Positions 21,735-30,989 of a DNA stretch of 64,000 nt are shown in pieces. The notes under the pieces were generated by a model. That model saw only the letters and a program-made list of their open reading frames with translations. It did no database searches and was not told the DNA's origin. The stretch covers positions 248,001 to 312,000 of the forward strand of contig OZ025859.1 of the NCBI GenBank assembly GCA_964019425.1. Reading direction: 5' to 3'. This DNA comes from Flectonema sp. DT1601. Taxonomy: Eukaryota > Euglenozoa > Diplonemea > Diplonemida > Diplonemidae. Every line of letters begins with the position of its first letter. The stretch's first letter is position 1. A program made the translations under genes and the position numbers.

Positions 21735-22661
21735 TTATCCTTCAGATCTTAATGGGAAGGCAAAACTAGTGGTCGGTCGATAATGGCGAGTTTTTCTTTT
21801 TACTGAAGATGTTTGAGAAACACCCACATCAGGAACATCCGACAAGTTTGATAATGAGATAATAATCGAAGCCGAACGAAGACGAGGAGGTATAAGATTA
21901 ACACAAGGAACAGTTATTATGAATTTTAAAACACCAGACGATGGAATTCCACACCACGGATGGAGATGACTACGCTTTCTAGCTAACAGAATACCTGATA
22001 AATTTAACATAAATGTTGATGATGCAGATTGATCACCGTCTGGCATATCAATAACGATCCATCCAGTTGTTATCTCTTTACACCTTCGTAGTATTATTTC
22101 ATTTGTTAGACAGTGACCAGTTCTAAATAAATAAAAAGGAACTTCTCCCTTTCCAAGCGATTCACAAAGCTGAGATAAGGTATACCCGACACAGCAATCT
22201 CTGTGTGACAATATCGTTATCAGTGTTTTTGATTTGTTCAGAGAATTATTGAAAACCCATAATAACTTTCTAGGAGGAGGAGTACACGGCGACGACACTG
22301 AATAATCTAAACAAGATAATATAACATCGACTTGAAATGGATTGAGAGCCAATGAAGAAACAACACACTTACACAACACTTCTGTTAAGACAGCATGTCG
22401 TAGCAACCTACGATAATCTGACGTACCTGTTAATGCTGTAGTCACGCGTATTGGTTCGAATATCATTTTATTTAGTTGGTTGGTTTGATTTCTAATTCCT
22501 GGTTCTGTTCCATTTAAATTAATAAACAAAAGTAACAGTCGTCGAGTATTTAGGAGAATTTCATTGACAGAATCGTCAGTTTTGCAACGAGTCAGCATTG
22601 TTTCTAATAAATTTCTCACAGCTGTCTCTCTTCTTTCTCGTTCTGTTAATTCTTCCTTCAT
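21735..22661 (-). CDS. Hypothetical protein, 308 aa
   Basis: I do not recognise it. The start is the ATG at 22661 (MKEELTERERRETAVRNLL); an upstream extension would begin at a non-ATG codon. The first 100 residues are helical. The second half alternates hydrophobic strands and helices: KTLITILSHRDCCVGYTL, VPFYLFRTGHCLTNEIILRR, TGWIVIDMPDGDQS, GVLKFIITVPCVNLIPP. This order loosely recalls the D6 region of dynein heavy chain, where a sorted helix is followed by a W-V-V-L strand. The match is weak and there is no P-loop. It could also be a P-loop-less NTPase relic. Confidence 0.75.
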   Translation of the reverse strand: MKEELTERERRETAVRNLLETMLTRCKTDDSVNEILLNTRRLLLLFINLNGTEPGIRNQTNQLNKMIFEPIRVTTALTGTSDYRRLLRHAVLTEVLCKCVVSSLALNPFQVDVILSCLDYSVSSPCTPPPRKLLWVFNNSLNKSKTLITILSHRDCCVGYTLSQLCESLGKGEVPFYLFRTGHCLTNEIILRRCKEITTGWIVIDMPDGDQSASSTFMLNLSGILLARKRSHLHPWCGIPSSGVLKFIITVPCVNLIPPRLRSASIIISLSNLSDVPDVGVSQTSSVKRKTRHYRPTTSFAFPLRSEG

Positions 22662-22829
22662 TTCCTCTGTTTTGTTTTGTTTTGTATCTCTTTTTTTTTT
22701 TGGTTTTAAAAACAACACCACCTCAGTCACTAAAAAGACTGGTTAGTTACAGCCACAACTCAACAAAAAAAAAAAAAAATAAGAGAAGTTCTCACATGTC
22801 GAATTGCCCACCTCTGTCTCTAAAGACGA

Positions 22830-23012
22830 CAGAGAAGGTACGCCTTCAATAACATGTTGATGGGGTGGGGGACTTGGATAAATAAATCAAAGGGGGTTAA
22901 CACTCAACAAATTAGACATGAATCATTATAACTGGATTCTGTCCACACAAAATCGCATGCTTTAAATAAACTACCAGAGAAGGTACGCCTTCAATAACAT
23001 GTTGATGGGGTG
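22830..23012. repeat. 38-bp direct repeat in an intergenic region
   Basis: A 38-bp sequence containing GAAGGTACGCCTTCAATAAC occurs at 22830-22867 and again at 22975-23012, perfect by eye, 145 bp apart in the same orientation. It contains a small stem GAAGG-TACG-CCTTC. It lies between two minus-strand genes, in the 5' flank of the 308-aa gene and the 3' flank of the next. Confidence 0.85.
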
Positions 23013-23117
23013 TGGGGGGGTGAAACTTTTGATAATGTAAAAAAAAACATTAACAAAAATTTCACATAAAAATAGAAAAAAAAAGAAAAAAAAAAGACAG
23101 GAAAAGGGGTATGATAA

Positions 23118-24182
23118 TTAAAACATACTCTCAACATCAAGACCCCGAATCATGGCATCGAACTCTACGGAAGTAAGTTCGAGACCTGTCGACTGAGAAC
23201 GAGCATTACTTAATAAATCTATGAACTGGTCAGCCTGAACAGTAGTATTCGGATGGAGTACAACAACAGGTGTGATTGAGATCGGATTTCGGAGAGATGA
23301 TAATTTAGTTAACACAACAGACCAGGTGAGGACAGTATTTTCCAACGATAAAAAAGACAACCATCCAGTCAGCAAGTCAGCTGCCGTCGCACACCTTCGA
23401 TCATTTTCAAGAACCCCCTTACCAGTACCGAGTGAGTTCCAACATTGCGCGCTGTGGATTTTAGACTGCTGTCCGCTTATAGATTCCGTCGCTTCATCTT
23501 CACTTTTTTCAGATGGGATGTCACAAATATCATCATTCAGCTGCGGTGATCTTTCCAATTGTCTTTCCGTTATTAATATTTGCTCTTTGCAGTCTGCTAT
23601 TTCCTCTTTTAGTTTTGTATGTAAACTCTGCTGCTGAGAAATTATTTTCTTATTTTTATTCGATGAACGTTTTCGTTTTCGACCATCTCTTCTTTTTGTA
23701 GATTGCGGTTTCGTTGGAGTTGTTTGCTTCGAATCGTCAAGTGAGATCTGAGAAAAATCTTCCTCATTAAAATAATTATCCACAACTGGATAAGAAACAT
23801 AACTAAGTTGTTGTAATATTTGTCTTCGTTTATCATCGCGGGTAGATCTCAGTCTTCTAACAGGATCAAGTTGCGAGTAAACTGGTCCTCGAACGCTTTC
23901 AGACATCCGCAACCAAACCTCAACCGGAATCGGTTCAATCTCCTTGTACTCACTGACCACGAGCGGTGTCTTATTTGTTGTCATTCTGGTTGCTGGTGCA
24001 GTTGCTGGTCGCAGAAACTTTTTATCCACAACACCGATGGGATCATTGCGTTGTGTTGATCTCCCTCTTAAAGGCGCTGATTTCGGTCTTTCAATTCGTT
24101 TTTTATGCAACACCCAACCCTTCTCTATAGTAATGAGGTCCTCTCGTTGCTCACGAAGCATATCCAGTAGTTGATTGGGCAT
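23118..24182 (-). CDS. Hypothetical protein with RPxSAP motifs, 354 aa
   Basis: I do not recognise an orthologue. Two short motifs near the N-terminus, ERPKSAPLRGR (about residue 31) and RPATAPATR (about 57), are of the RPxSAP/RPxTAP type that is common in ciliary and flagellar proteins of protists. A basic stretch (RRDGRKRKRSSNKNKK, about residue 160-175) looks like a nuclear or microtubule-binding signal, followed by a coiled coil (KLKEEIADCKEQILITERQL). The C-terminal 130 residues are more folded. A flagellar or centriolar role is a reasonable inference. The ATG at 24182 lies 18 nt after a TTTCTCTCACAG acceptor-like site. Confidence 0.78.
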   Translation of the reverse strand: MPNQLLDMLREQREDLITIEKGWVLHKKRIERPKSAPLRGRSTQRNDPIGVVDKKFLRPATAPATRMTTNKTPLVVSEYKEIEPIPVEVWLRMSESVRGPVYSQLDPVRRLRSTRDDKRRQILQQLSYVSYPVVDNYFNEEDFSQISLDDSKQTTPTKPQSTKRRDGRKRKRSSNKNKKIISQQQSLHTKLKEEIADCKEQILITERQLERSPQLNDDICDIPSEKSEDEATESISGQQSKIHSAQCWNSLGTGKGVLENDRRCATAADLLTGWLSFLSLENTVLTWSVVLTKLSSLRNPISITPVVVLHPNTTVQADQFIDLLSNARSQSTGLELTSVEFDAMIRGLDVESMF

Positions 24183-24200
24183 TTATATATCTATGTAGTA

Positions 24201-24216
24201 CTGTGAGAGAAATAAT
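24201..24216 (-). promoter_or_regulatory. 3' splice-acceptor-like site
   Basis: The coding strand reads ATTATTTCTCTCACAG, 18 nt before the ATG of the 354-aa gene. Together with the sites before three other genes it suggests spliced-leader addition. Confidence 0.45.
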
Positions 24217-24448
24217 CATACTTTTTGAATTTTTTTTTTTTTTTTTTTTTTCCCCTAAATTGTAAGAATGGTTCAACATACCAAATGTTGGATTAGCCAA
24301 TAGAACATCACCACTAATAAAGTCAACTACTTTCATAAATGACTACTACTTTTTTATCACAAATTCTTGTAAGAAAAAGAAAAAAGAAAAAAGAAAAAAA
24401 ATTGTTTGCAGTCTTAAGAGAGAGCATAAAATCCACGAGTATTCATAT

Positions 24449-26028
24449 TACTGTAATTATAAATATCACGGTGTATAAAAAATTTGGAGTATAACAACTT
24501 TGGATATAAAAAAGATGGTGGATTCTCGGAAAAAAAACTTGGTGGATTTTTATAAAAAAGTATGAAAGTACACATTTTGACTGTAAAATAGTAGTTTTTG
24601 AGTATGAAATTTTTCACACTATGCACAATTTTTTGAAAAAGCGGGATCCTTTTGAACCCCTGAAGACGTCGGTAAGCAAGGTGGAGCTGGGTTTGATAAA
24701 GAAAGAGCAGCGGGTAAAAGAGCACAAACGTCTCGCTGCTATGAGAAGTGGTCAAGGGCAGGTGAAATCTGGGGGACCAACCATCTTAACCACTGATGAG
24801 GAAGCGGGTGCTCGATTTAATTGAGAATATCCGTGCCTATGGTGGCTGTGTGTTTGCTTCTCTGGTTTCAAGCACAGGTGATACGCCGGAACGCGTGGAT
24901 TCCGGTTCCCTACAAGCAACATGGACCTACAAGTTCCTGGAACGGAAGGGTTGGATACCGTCTTGGAACCACTGCGAAAGTAGCGCCTGAAGCAGAACTC
25001 CTATCAGCTCGGTCCAGGTTTCTGGAGCAATAGTCCCATACTTTATTAAAAAACGCCAGGAGTTGGGACTCCAATCGGATCACCCTGGCCTCGCAGTATA
25101 TGACCAGTTTAGGGGGCAAATAACTGAGGAAGTCCTTCGTCAATTTGAAGAAGCAAATATGACGGTTATACTGGTGCAAGGCGGATGGACTTCTCATCTC
25201 CGGCCGCTGGATCTAACTGTCATGGCCAACTTCAAAGTAGCATCAAGCTTTCTTGGAGAGTGGATGACAGAGCAGATGTGCAAGCGGGAGGGAAAGTTGA
25301 AAAAATCAAAGCAAAAAGCTGATAGAAACTTTAAAGCGCGTTGCGAATGGGAAGGGTCCAAAAGGAGCTCCTGAATCCGAACCTCAAAATGGATGAAGGA
25401 GCTCACAAAAACGAAGGCCGCAAATTGGATAGTGACAGCCCTTGATAGCATTACGAAAAATACTACCATGGCTGGTTTTATGAAAGCAGGTATCGTCAAT
25501 CCTGCAAATCCACCCGAGCTCCTGAGGTCCGTAGTTGTGAACATGAGTTCATGTTTCTTAATACCGCACCTCATACCTCGGTGGGATCACACTGGCTATT
25601 ACAACGATTGGCTTAGTTGTAGTTGATCCTTGTCTAGACTGCATCACCAGCACTACCAAAGCTGCACTCCTTGCTGTTTTTAGTAATTTTGACATCATTT
25701 ATTAAGACTGGTGTGCAACCAGCTACCAACAACGTTATTTGTGGATATATTGTCCTGATATGTATCTGGAAGCAACCTCAACATTCAAGACATAGTTATC
25801 AATCCCCAGCCTGAGAACTTTAACCAGTTCAAAATGTCGATAATTTAGTATGGAAAGTTAAAAAAAAAGGTCAAAAAAAATTTTTTTTTTCTGGAATCCG
25901 AATTTTGCTAAGTGTTTTCTGTGAATGATTGTACTAAAAAAACTTTGGATATAATAAGGATGGTGGATTTGGCCATTTTTTGGAGATTTGGAGACTTTTT
26001 ATACACCATGATATTTATAATTACGGTA
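24449..26028 (+). mobile_element. Degenerate pogo/Tigger-like DNA transposon with TIRs and TA duplication
   Basis: Terminal inverted repeats of about 32 bp bound this 1.58-kb element. The left end starts TACTGTAATTATAAATATCA at 24449; the reverse complement of the right end (to 26028) starts TACCGTAATTATAAATATCA. Two mismatches are seen across 32 bp. The first two bases at each end are TA, the target duplicated by Tc1/mariner/pogo elements. A subterminal sequence (ACTTTGGATATAA then GATGGTGGATT) occurs near both ends in direct orientation. The interior encodes a broken plus-strand DDE transposase. The element sits between two minus-strand host genes in opposite orientation. Confidence 0.85.
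24621..25626 (+). pseudogene. Pogo-type DDE transposase, frameshifted
   Basis: Several overlapping plus-strand frames carry successive pieces of one transposase. The N-terminal part (24621-24824) is Lys-rich. A helix-turn-helix-like piece follows (VLDLIENIRAYGGCVFASLV, about 24805-24865), then the catalytic-domain end at 25063-25374: HPGLAVYDQFRGQITEEVL, GGWTSHLRPLDLTVMANFK. These match the family pattern of D-x-F-R-G, G-G-x-T-S-x-L-x-P-L-D and the following N-x-x-F-K. The last piece (25393-25626) has WIVTALDSITKNTTMAGFMK and GIVN, matching the conserved W...I...SF...GI tail. Changes of frame occur near 24820, between 25030 and 25063, and near 25375, so it cannot make a whole protein. Confidence 0.85.
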
Positions 26029-26156
26029 TTATTATTTTTTTTTCCAGCTCAAAAAAAAATTCACAAGAATATTTCAATTCAGTGTTTTGACAGGTGGACT
26101 GTTCTATTATTATTATTTTTACTCAAAGAAAATTAAGTGGTATACTTTTCCCATTC

Positions 26157-26187
<31 letters not shown>

Positions 26188-26911
26188 AAACCGAAAAAAC
26201 GAATTACGTAATTTGTCGTTTTTACGTTACATTAACAAAACAATAAAACACAAAGAGGGTGAAAAACATGTTTACAAACGAAAAGAGAATTTCGGCAGCG
26301 TATCGTCAACACCTTTACTGGGTACGTTTGTTCTCGTTGCACACAAACAAAAACAAAATGAGGATTTTTTTTTTTTTTTTTTTCCTGTCACAAAAACAGG
26401 GGAAAAAAAAACACAATTGTTGCCCTCTCGAATTTGGTTTTGGTTTCTCCCTTAAAGTAAAATTCAAAAAAAAAAAGGAAGTTACTTGACATTGGAATTA
26501 AAATAGTTAGCGAGTCCGACATACCATCGAGTACTGGTTAGATACACACAACAGGGTGGAACGGTTAACCCCAATACTAGTCAAAACCATGTAAAAAGAC
26601 CAACAGCTGGCATTGATAAAACCCTGTGTGTGCTTGTCATGAGTAAGCCACTACGGGTATCTTCAAAAAGGCAACGAGGAGGGCAAATAAAAAAAAAAAA
26701 GGCCGAAAAAAAAACTCAATTGCATAATCACAAACGTAAACAGCAGGAAAAAAAAAAAAAAAAAAAAAACGAGGAAAGACAAATAAAATAAAAATTGAGC
26801 GAAGAAGAAGAAGAAGAAGAAGAAGAAAAAAAAAAACTCTCTTGTCGTGTGTAGCAAAAAAAAAATAAATTATAAATTTCCTTTTACAGGCATCTCCAGT
26901 GATGAATAAAT
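26029..26911. other. Low-complexity spacer with (GAA)n
   Basis: Poly-T and poly-A runs dominate. A GAA microsatellite of about eight units lies at 26801-26825. A unique stretch near 26490-26690 has no ORF of note. No gene is supported here. Confidence 0.6.
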
Positions 26912-27904
26912 TTAATTTACAGTAATGTCCGTCACCGGCATGTAATAACCACTGTAGGAAGCCAGTCTAATAACTTTTTGTGGACAGTCAGCATCTCGCC
27001 CAGTAAATCTTGGATAGTGATTATTACTAAGTTTTCCATCAATTATTTTATATATGACGAGATCTGATCCAAGGCAATCTGCTATGGCTCGAAATTTAGA
27101 ATCGGGACAGTCATTAGGATATCTGTCTGGACACATAGCAAGGAGCTTGGTAACATCACTGATTATAGCATTGCCTGAAGGCCAATTACATTGGGTAGCA
27201 AGAGAGTTGTAGAAGCTGCGATCCGACTCAGTTATTGAATCGTCGACAGCAATGCCAAGTTCTTGAAATTTCAGCACACTGATATCCCGTTGTGTGAGTA
27301 CTAAGGGTATTTCACGGGGTTGCTCCGGATGTAAGACAGCAGCCATGTAATGTTTTTGTTCAGAAAAATAAACTAAATGGATGTTAACAATAGCTCTGTT
27401 TAAAGTTGAAGATTCCCTCTCTGTCGTATTTCTTTGAATTGTATTTGACAAAACTCTTTTTGTATTCACATCAACTTGATGAATGGTAAATTTTTTATTC
27501 TCCGCATTAGCAATCCCCTGAAGCATTATGTTATCACCAAACTCACCAGATTTAGACATCCTAGCAATGTAAGTTTCGAAATTTTCATCCACGAAATTTT
27601 CATATAATTTTTTATTTTTACGCAATTCCAAAACCGCAATTTTTCTATAGTCTTTTTCAGTTGTAAGGTTATTTCCTTTTTCTATTTCACGTATCGCTGA
27701 GAACATACAGTTACCATCACTCCGTACGTCTTTTATTTGTCTTCCCAAAGTCTCCATGTGCTCAAGCAATATTATTCTATACTTTGTATAGTTGTCTACT
27801 TCATTACGTGAATACTTATACCATTTTCTCATCAATAGATGATCATCAGGAAGTGCTATTGGTTCTAGTTTAGAGAGAAAGTATCTTGCTGCTGCGGTTG
27901 TCAT
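26912..27904 (-). CDS. OTU-family cysteine protease (putative deubiquitinase)
   Basis: 330 aa from the ATG at 27904 (MTTAAARYFLSKLEP). The catalytic loop DVRSDGNCMFSAI puts the key Asp and Cys at D63 and C66. A family-typical segment EFGDNIMLQGIANAENKKFT (121-140) follows, and the catalytic His is in EQKHYMAAV (H185). This is a complete OTU core, the fold that cleaves ubiquitin from substrates. Residues about 250-326 look like a second, degenerate OTU lobe: DSKFRAIADCLGSDLVIYKI and SGYYMPV line up with the second half of the domain, but no D-G-N-C loop is visible. A poly-A run of about 27 nt lies right before the ATG. OTU domains also occur in transposons, but the location inside the host cluster favours a host gene. 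Confidence 0.82.
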   Translation of the reverse strand: MTTAAARYFLSKLEPIALPDDHLLMRKWYKYSRNEVDNYTKYRIILLEHMETLGRQIKDVRSDGNCMFSAIREIEKGNNLTTEKDYRKIAVLELRKNKKLYENFVDENFETYIARMSKSGEFGDNIMLQGIANAENKKFTIHQVDVNTKRVLSNTIQRNTTERESSTLNRAIVNIHLVYFSEQKHYMAAVLHPEQPREIPLVLTQRDISVLKFQELGIAVDDSITESDRSFYNSLATQCNWPSGNAIISDVTKLLAMCPDRYPNDCPDSKFRAIADCLGSDLVIYKIIDGKLSNNHYPRFTGRDADCPQKVIRLASYSGYYMPVTDITVN

Positions 27905-28162
27905 TATTTTTTTTTTTTTTTTTTTTTTTTTTTCAACGGATTTTATTGTGTCCTTGATTTGCAGAGATAAATTAATAAAAGGTTTTTTAAAAAAGTAATA
28001 AAAAAAAAACAAGTGAAGCCATTCTACTAAATTATGCCATATTAGATATATGCCTGAAAAACTGTTTGTGTTTTGTATATAAAATTAATTTAGAATCAAC
28101 AAATGACTTTTATTTAATCCCCGACCACTACAGCTGAAAGAACCCACCGCCACAATAATGAC

Positions 28163-28200
<38 letters not shown>

Positions 28201-28291
28201 CCTTTGTTGAGCTATCTCAACACACTGATTTATCCCCAAAAAATTAAAAAATTAAAAAAAGAAAAAAAAAAGACAACGGAACCCACACACA
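27905..28291. other. Spacer with very long T runs
   Basis: Between the OTU gene and the first subunit c gene there is a 27-T run (27907-27933), a T run of over 30 near 28167-28200, and A/T-rich DNA. No gene is seen. Confidence 0.5.
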
Positions 28292-28743
28292 CTATGCGAA
28301 AAGCATAAGGAAGGCAATCATGAGAGCGAATAGGCCAATAGCCTCAGTCAAGGCGAATCCAAGAATGGCGTAGTTAAAAAGAGCTCTCATGAGGTTTGGC
28401 TGACGGGCAGCGGCCAACAAAAAGCTTCCGAAAACGTTTCCAATACCAACACCAACTCCAGCAAGAGCGATGGCTGACAGACCTGTTGTTGTTTGTTGTT
28501 TCCTTTTTATTCTTTTTAGGTGTCAAATCCTTTTGATTTCTCCTCTCGTGAAAGTACAGAAGTGCACAATGAATCAACAACGACAAACATATGGATCACA
28601 TGCATACAACTAATTAATAATCAAAACATACCAGTTCCAACGTAGTTAAGACCTGATACGGTAACCTGAAGGGATGAGTTACGAACCTGAACTGGAGCAG
28701 CAACAGCCGAACGGGCGGCAACACGAAGTCCTGAGCGCATCAT
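28292..28743 (-). CDS. ATP9: Mitochondrial ATP synthase subunit c (c-ring proteolipid), copy 1, one intron
   Basis: Exon 1 is 28632-28743 and exon 2 is 28292-28482. The 149-nt intron between them begins GTATGTTTTG and ends AACAACAG. Spliced length is 303 nt, or 100 aa. The first 24 or so residues ([20 protein letters not shown]) are a mitochondrial presequence. The mature part has the two c-ring helices joined by the polar loop RQPN, and the proton-carrying Glu in [14 protein letters not shown]. The motif [18 protein letters not shown] and [15 protein letters not shown] resemble trypanosomatid subunit 9 as I recall it. It acts in the inner membrane F1Fo synthase. A near-identical second copy lies 861 bp away in the same orientation. 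Confidence 0.93.
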
Positions 28744-29152
28744 TTTATTAAGAAAAAAACGGAGATGAAGGAGCTGTTTTGAGAATAAATGGTTCGAGGA
28801 CGAGGACACTTACAACTTACGAAACCACTGAAAATATGAAAAATCACTACTTTCGCTGTACGAAATAAAAAGAAATGGTTACGGTTAGGTGATAACTGTA
28901 ACATTAGAATCACAACCAACAAGGACTAAGGACATCCCCAACCCCAACCCCCCAATCCCACTTTCCTCTTACAGGACAGTAAGAGAAGGAAACAAAAAAA
29001 AAATATATATTATAATAATACCTGATCTTAGTTTAAAAAACAAAAAGACTACTCCCCCTCCCCCAGAACAATATAGTCCTGAAAAAGCTATCTGATCACA
29101 CTACCAAAAGGAAAAGGGGGGATCCCTTGAAGGGGAAAACTCGAAAATATAC

Positions 29153-29594
29153 CTATGCGAAAAGCATAAGGAAGGCAATCATGAGAGCGAATAGGCCAAT
29201 AGCCTCAGTCAAGGCGAATCCAAGAATGGCGTAGTTAAAAAGAGCTCTCATGAGGTTTGGCTGACGGGCAGCGGCCAACAAAAAGCTTCCGAAAACGTTT
29301 CCAATACCAACACCAACTCCAGCAAGAGCGATGGCTGACAGACCTGTTGTTGTTTGTTGTTTCCTTTTTATTCTTTTTAGGTGTTAAATCCTTTTGATTT
29401 CTCCTCTCGTGAAAGTACAGAGAATCAACAACGACAAACATATGGATCACATGCATACAACTAATTAATAATCAAAACATACCAGTTCCAACGTAGTTAA
29501 GACCTGATACGGTAACCTGAAGGGATGAGTTACGAACCTGAACTGGAGCAGCAACAGCCGAACGGGCGGCAACACGAAGTCCTGAGCGCATCAT
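29153..29594 (-). CDS. ATP9: Mitochondrial ATP synthase subunit c, copy 2, one intron
   Basis: Exon 1 is 29483-29594 and exon 2 is 29153-29343; both have the same lengths as in copy 1 and I see no coding difference. The 139-nt intron differs from copy 1 by one C/T change and a 10-bp deletion. The duplicated block covers 29153-29637 versus 28292-28786, so only about 43 bp upstream of the ATG are shared and each copy has its own promoter-side DNA. Near-perfect identity including the intron shows either a recent duplication or gene conversion. Trypanosomatids also carry several subunit 9 genes, but theirs differ in the presequence; here the presequence is the same. Confidence 0.92.
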
Positions 29595-29637
29595 TTTATT
29601 AAGAAAAAAACGGAGATGAAGGAGCTGTTTTGAGAAT

Positions 29638-30411
29638 TGAAAAAATTTAAGTGATATTTTAATTTGTAATACTTTATAGGGAGTACTTTATACCCATACC
29701 AAAAGACCTTGCAAAACCGTTGATGGCATACATTTATTTGCCATGTGTGTGTTGTGTGCTAATCCTGAAAGAGAAAAGAAAGTAAAACCATGTCAACGAG
29801 AACAAGACAACAAATAAAACATAAAAAAATAAAAATCAGAGTAATCTGTTTTTTTTCTTTCCGTTGTTGCTGTCTGTCTGTCCCAAAACACAAGAATTAA
29901 GCTGTGTGGAAAAGAGTAGCTGTTTGATCAATGGGACCTATACTTCATCGCTGATGGTGTCTTAAGGTGGGGTTTATCTTTCCAGAGTGATTTATGTTTG
30001 AGATACCAATCCCTTCAAATTGTCCTTACCGGGAGAGTGCTAACTGTTGCTCTTAAGTCGATTAAGTTTTTTTTATGACCAAATTCTGGACAGTGAAATT
30101 TTTTTTTCAAATAAAAAAAAGAAAATAATAATAAATTCGATGGAAGCGGCATTTTAATGCGCCGCATCGTTCGGTTCGTTTCCGTCCGAAATCGGGAGGT
30201 TGGCATCGCTTTGAGATGGGTTTGGAGGGATCAACGATAAAGATTTTGCATCACTTATTTCACCACTTAAATTGTAGCTATGTGCAGAGCCAATGGCAAG
30301 AGCAAACCTTCCTTCATCGGTGGCCCTCAGAATCCCATGGTTCTTTACTATATCCTGTAGAAAAGCAGTCCCATGTTACATCTATATCTATTGCTGCCAT
30401 CCTCTGGTTCT
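29638..30411. other. Region with no supported gene
   Basis: Unique sequence up to about 30200 followed by DNA leading into a LINE fragment. Short frames here have no family signal. The segment 30290-30411 may still be LINE-derived but I cannot show it. Confidence 0.4.
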
Positions 30412-30655
30412 CACCAGTTTAAGACCGGATATATTTTTATTTTCTCTCAGTGCCAAACGAGCCGTAATCCTGGAGCTGACCTGTCCTAATGAGGACAGGT
30501 TTGAGATTTCAAAGAAGCTGAAGGAGGACAGGTACATCAACCTCCAAAAACAGATAATAGCCAATGGGTTCGATTGTAACATTTACACAATCGAAGTTGG
30601 CGTAAGGGGAAACATCGCTTTAGACCAACTTGAGGCGATCGGCAGGGTGGAGGTG
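30412..30655 (+). pseudogene. LINE fragment: restriction-like endonuclease core
   Basis: The frame LRPDIF, AKRAVILELTCPNEDRFE, KKLKEDRYINLQKQIIANGF, DCNIYTIEVGVRGNI matches the endonuclease region of the LINE at 50680-50880 at roughly 80% of residues. The RPD, ELTCP and K-x-x-x-Y signatures are those of the PD-(D/E)XK endonuclease of R2-type LINEs. It is a scrap: the match begins and ends abruptly, and after EAI it runs into unrelated A/T-rich sequence. Confidence 0.85.
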
Positions 30656-30776
30656 TTCACGATTTTTCACTTTGCTACACGAAAATTCACGATTTTTCAC
30701 TTAATTTTTTGCTGCTTTCTGGTCGTGATAATGTGTGAAAATGTGTGAATTCTAGTGAAAAAAGTGAGTGATATCC

Positions 30777-30792
30777 AAGCTACAGTTTCTGT
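30777..30792 (+). other. Spliced-leader-like 16-mer
   Basis: The 16 bases AAGCTACAGTTTCTGT match, from memory, the 3' half of the diplonemid spliced leader, and ACAGTTTCTGT is a core shared with trypanosomatid leaders. The next bases differ from the expected ending. No donor-site and snRNA-like downstream structure is evident, so this is not a leader gene. It may be a leader trapped in retroposed cDNA, or chance. Confidence 0.3.
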
Positions 30793-30989
30793 TAAATATA
30801 TTTCAGTAATTTGCAGCATCCCAAAGCACCGTTTCACCAAGCATCGAATTTTTCGATGCGTTCCCATAATGTAAATCCAACATTCTGATTATTAGTTTCT
30901 TAATACCAATTCTTAATTCACACCCATTTATCAGATTTCGAACCCCGTTTCGCGCATACCTTTTTCACGAATTTTAAATTTAAATTTAA

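Noticed and set aside
28374-28586. Minus-strand frame across the subunit c intron
   Set aside because: It reads the conserved exon out of frame; the spliced frame gives a complete subunit c.
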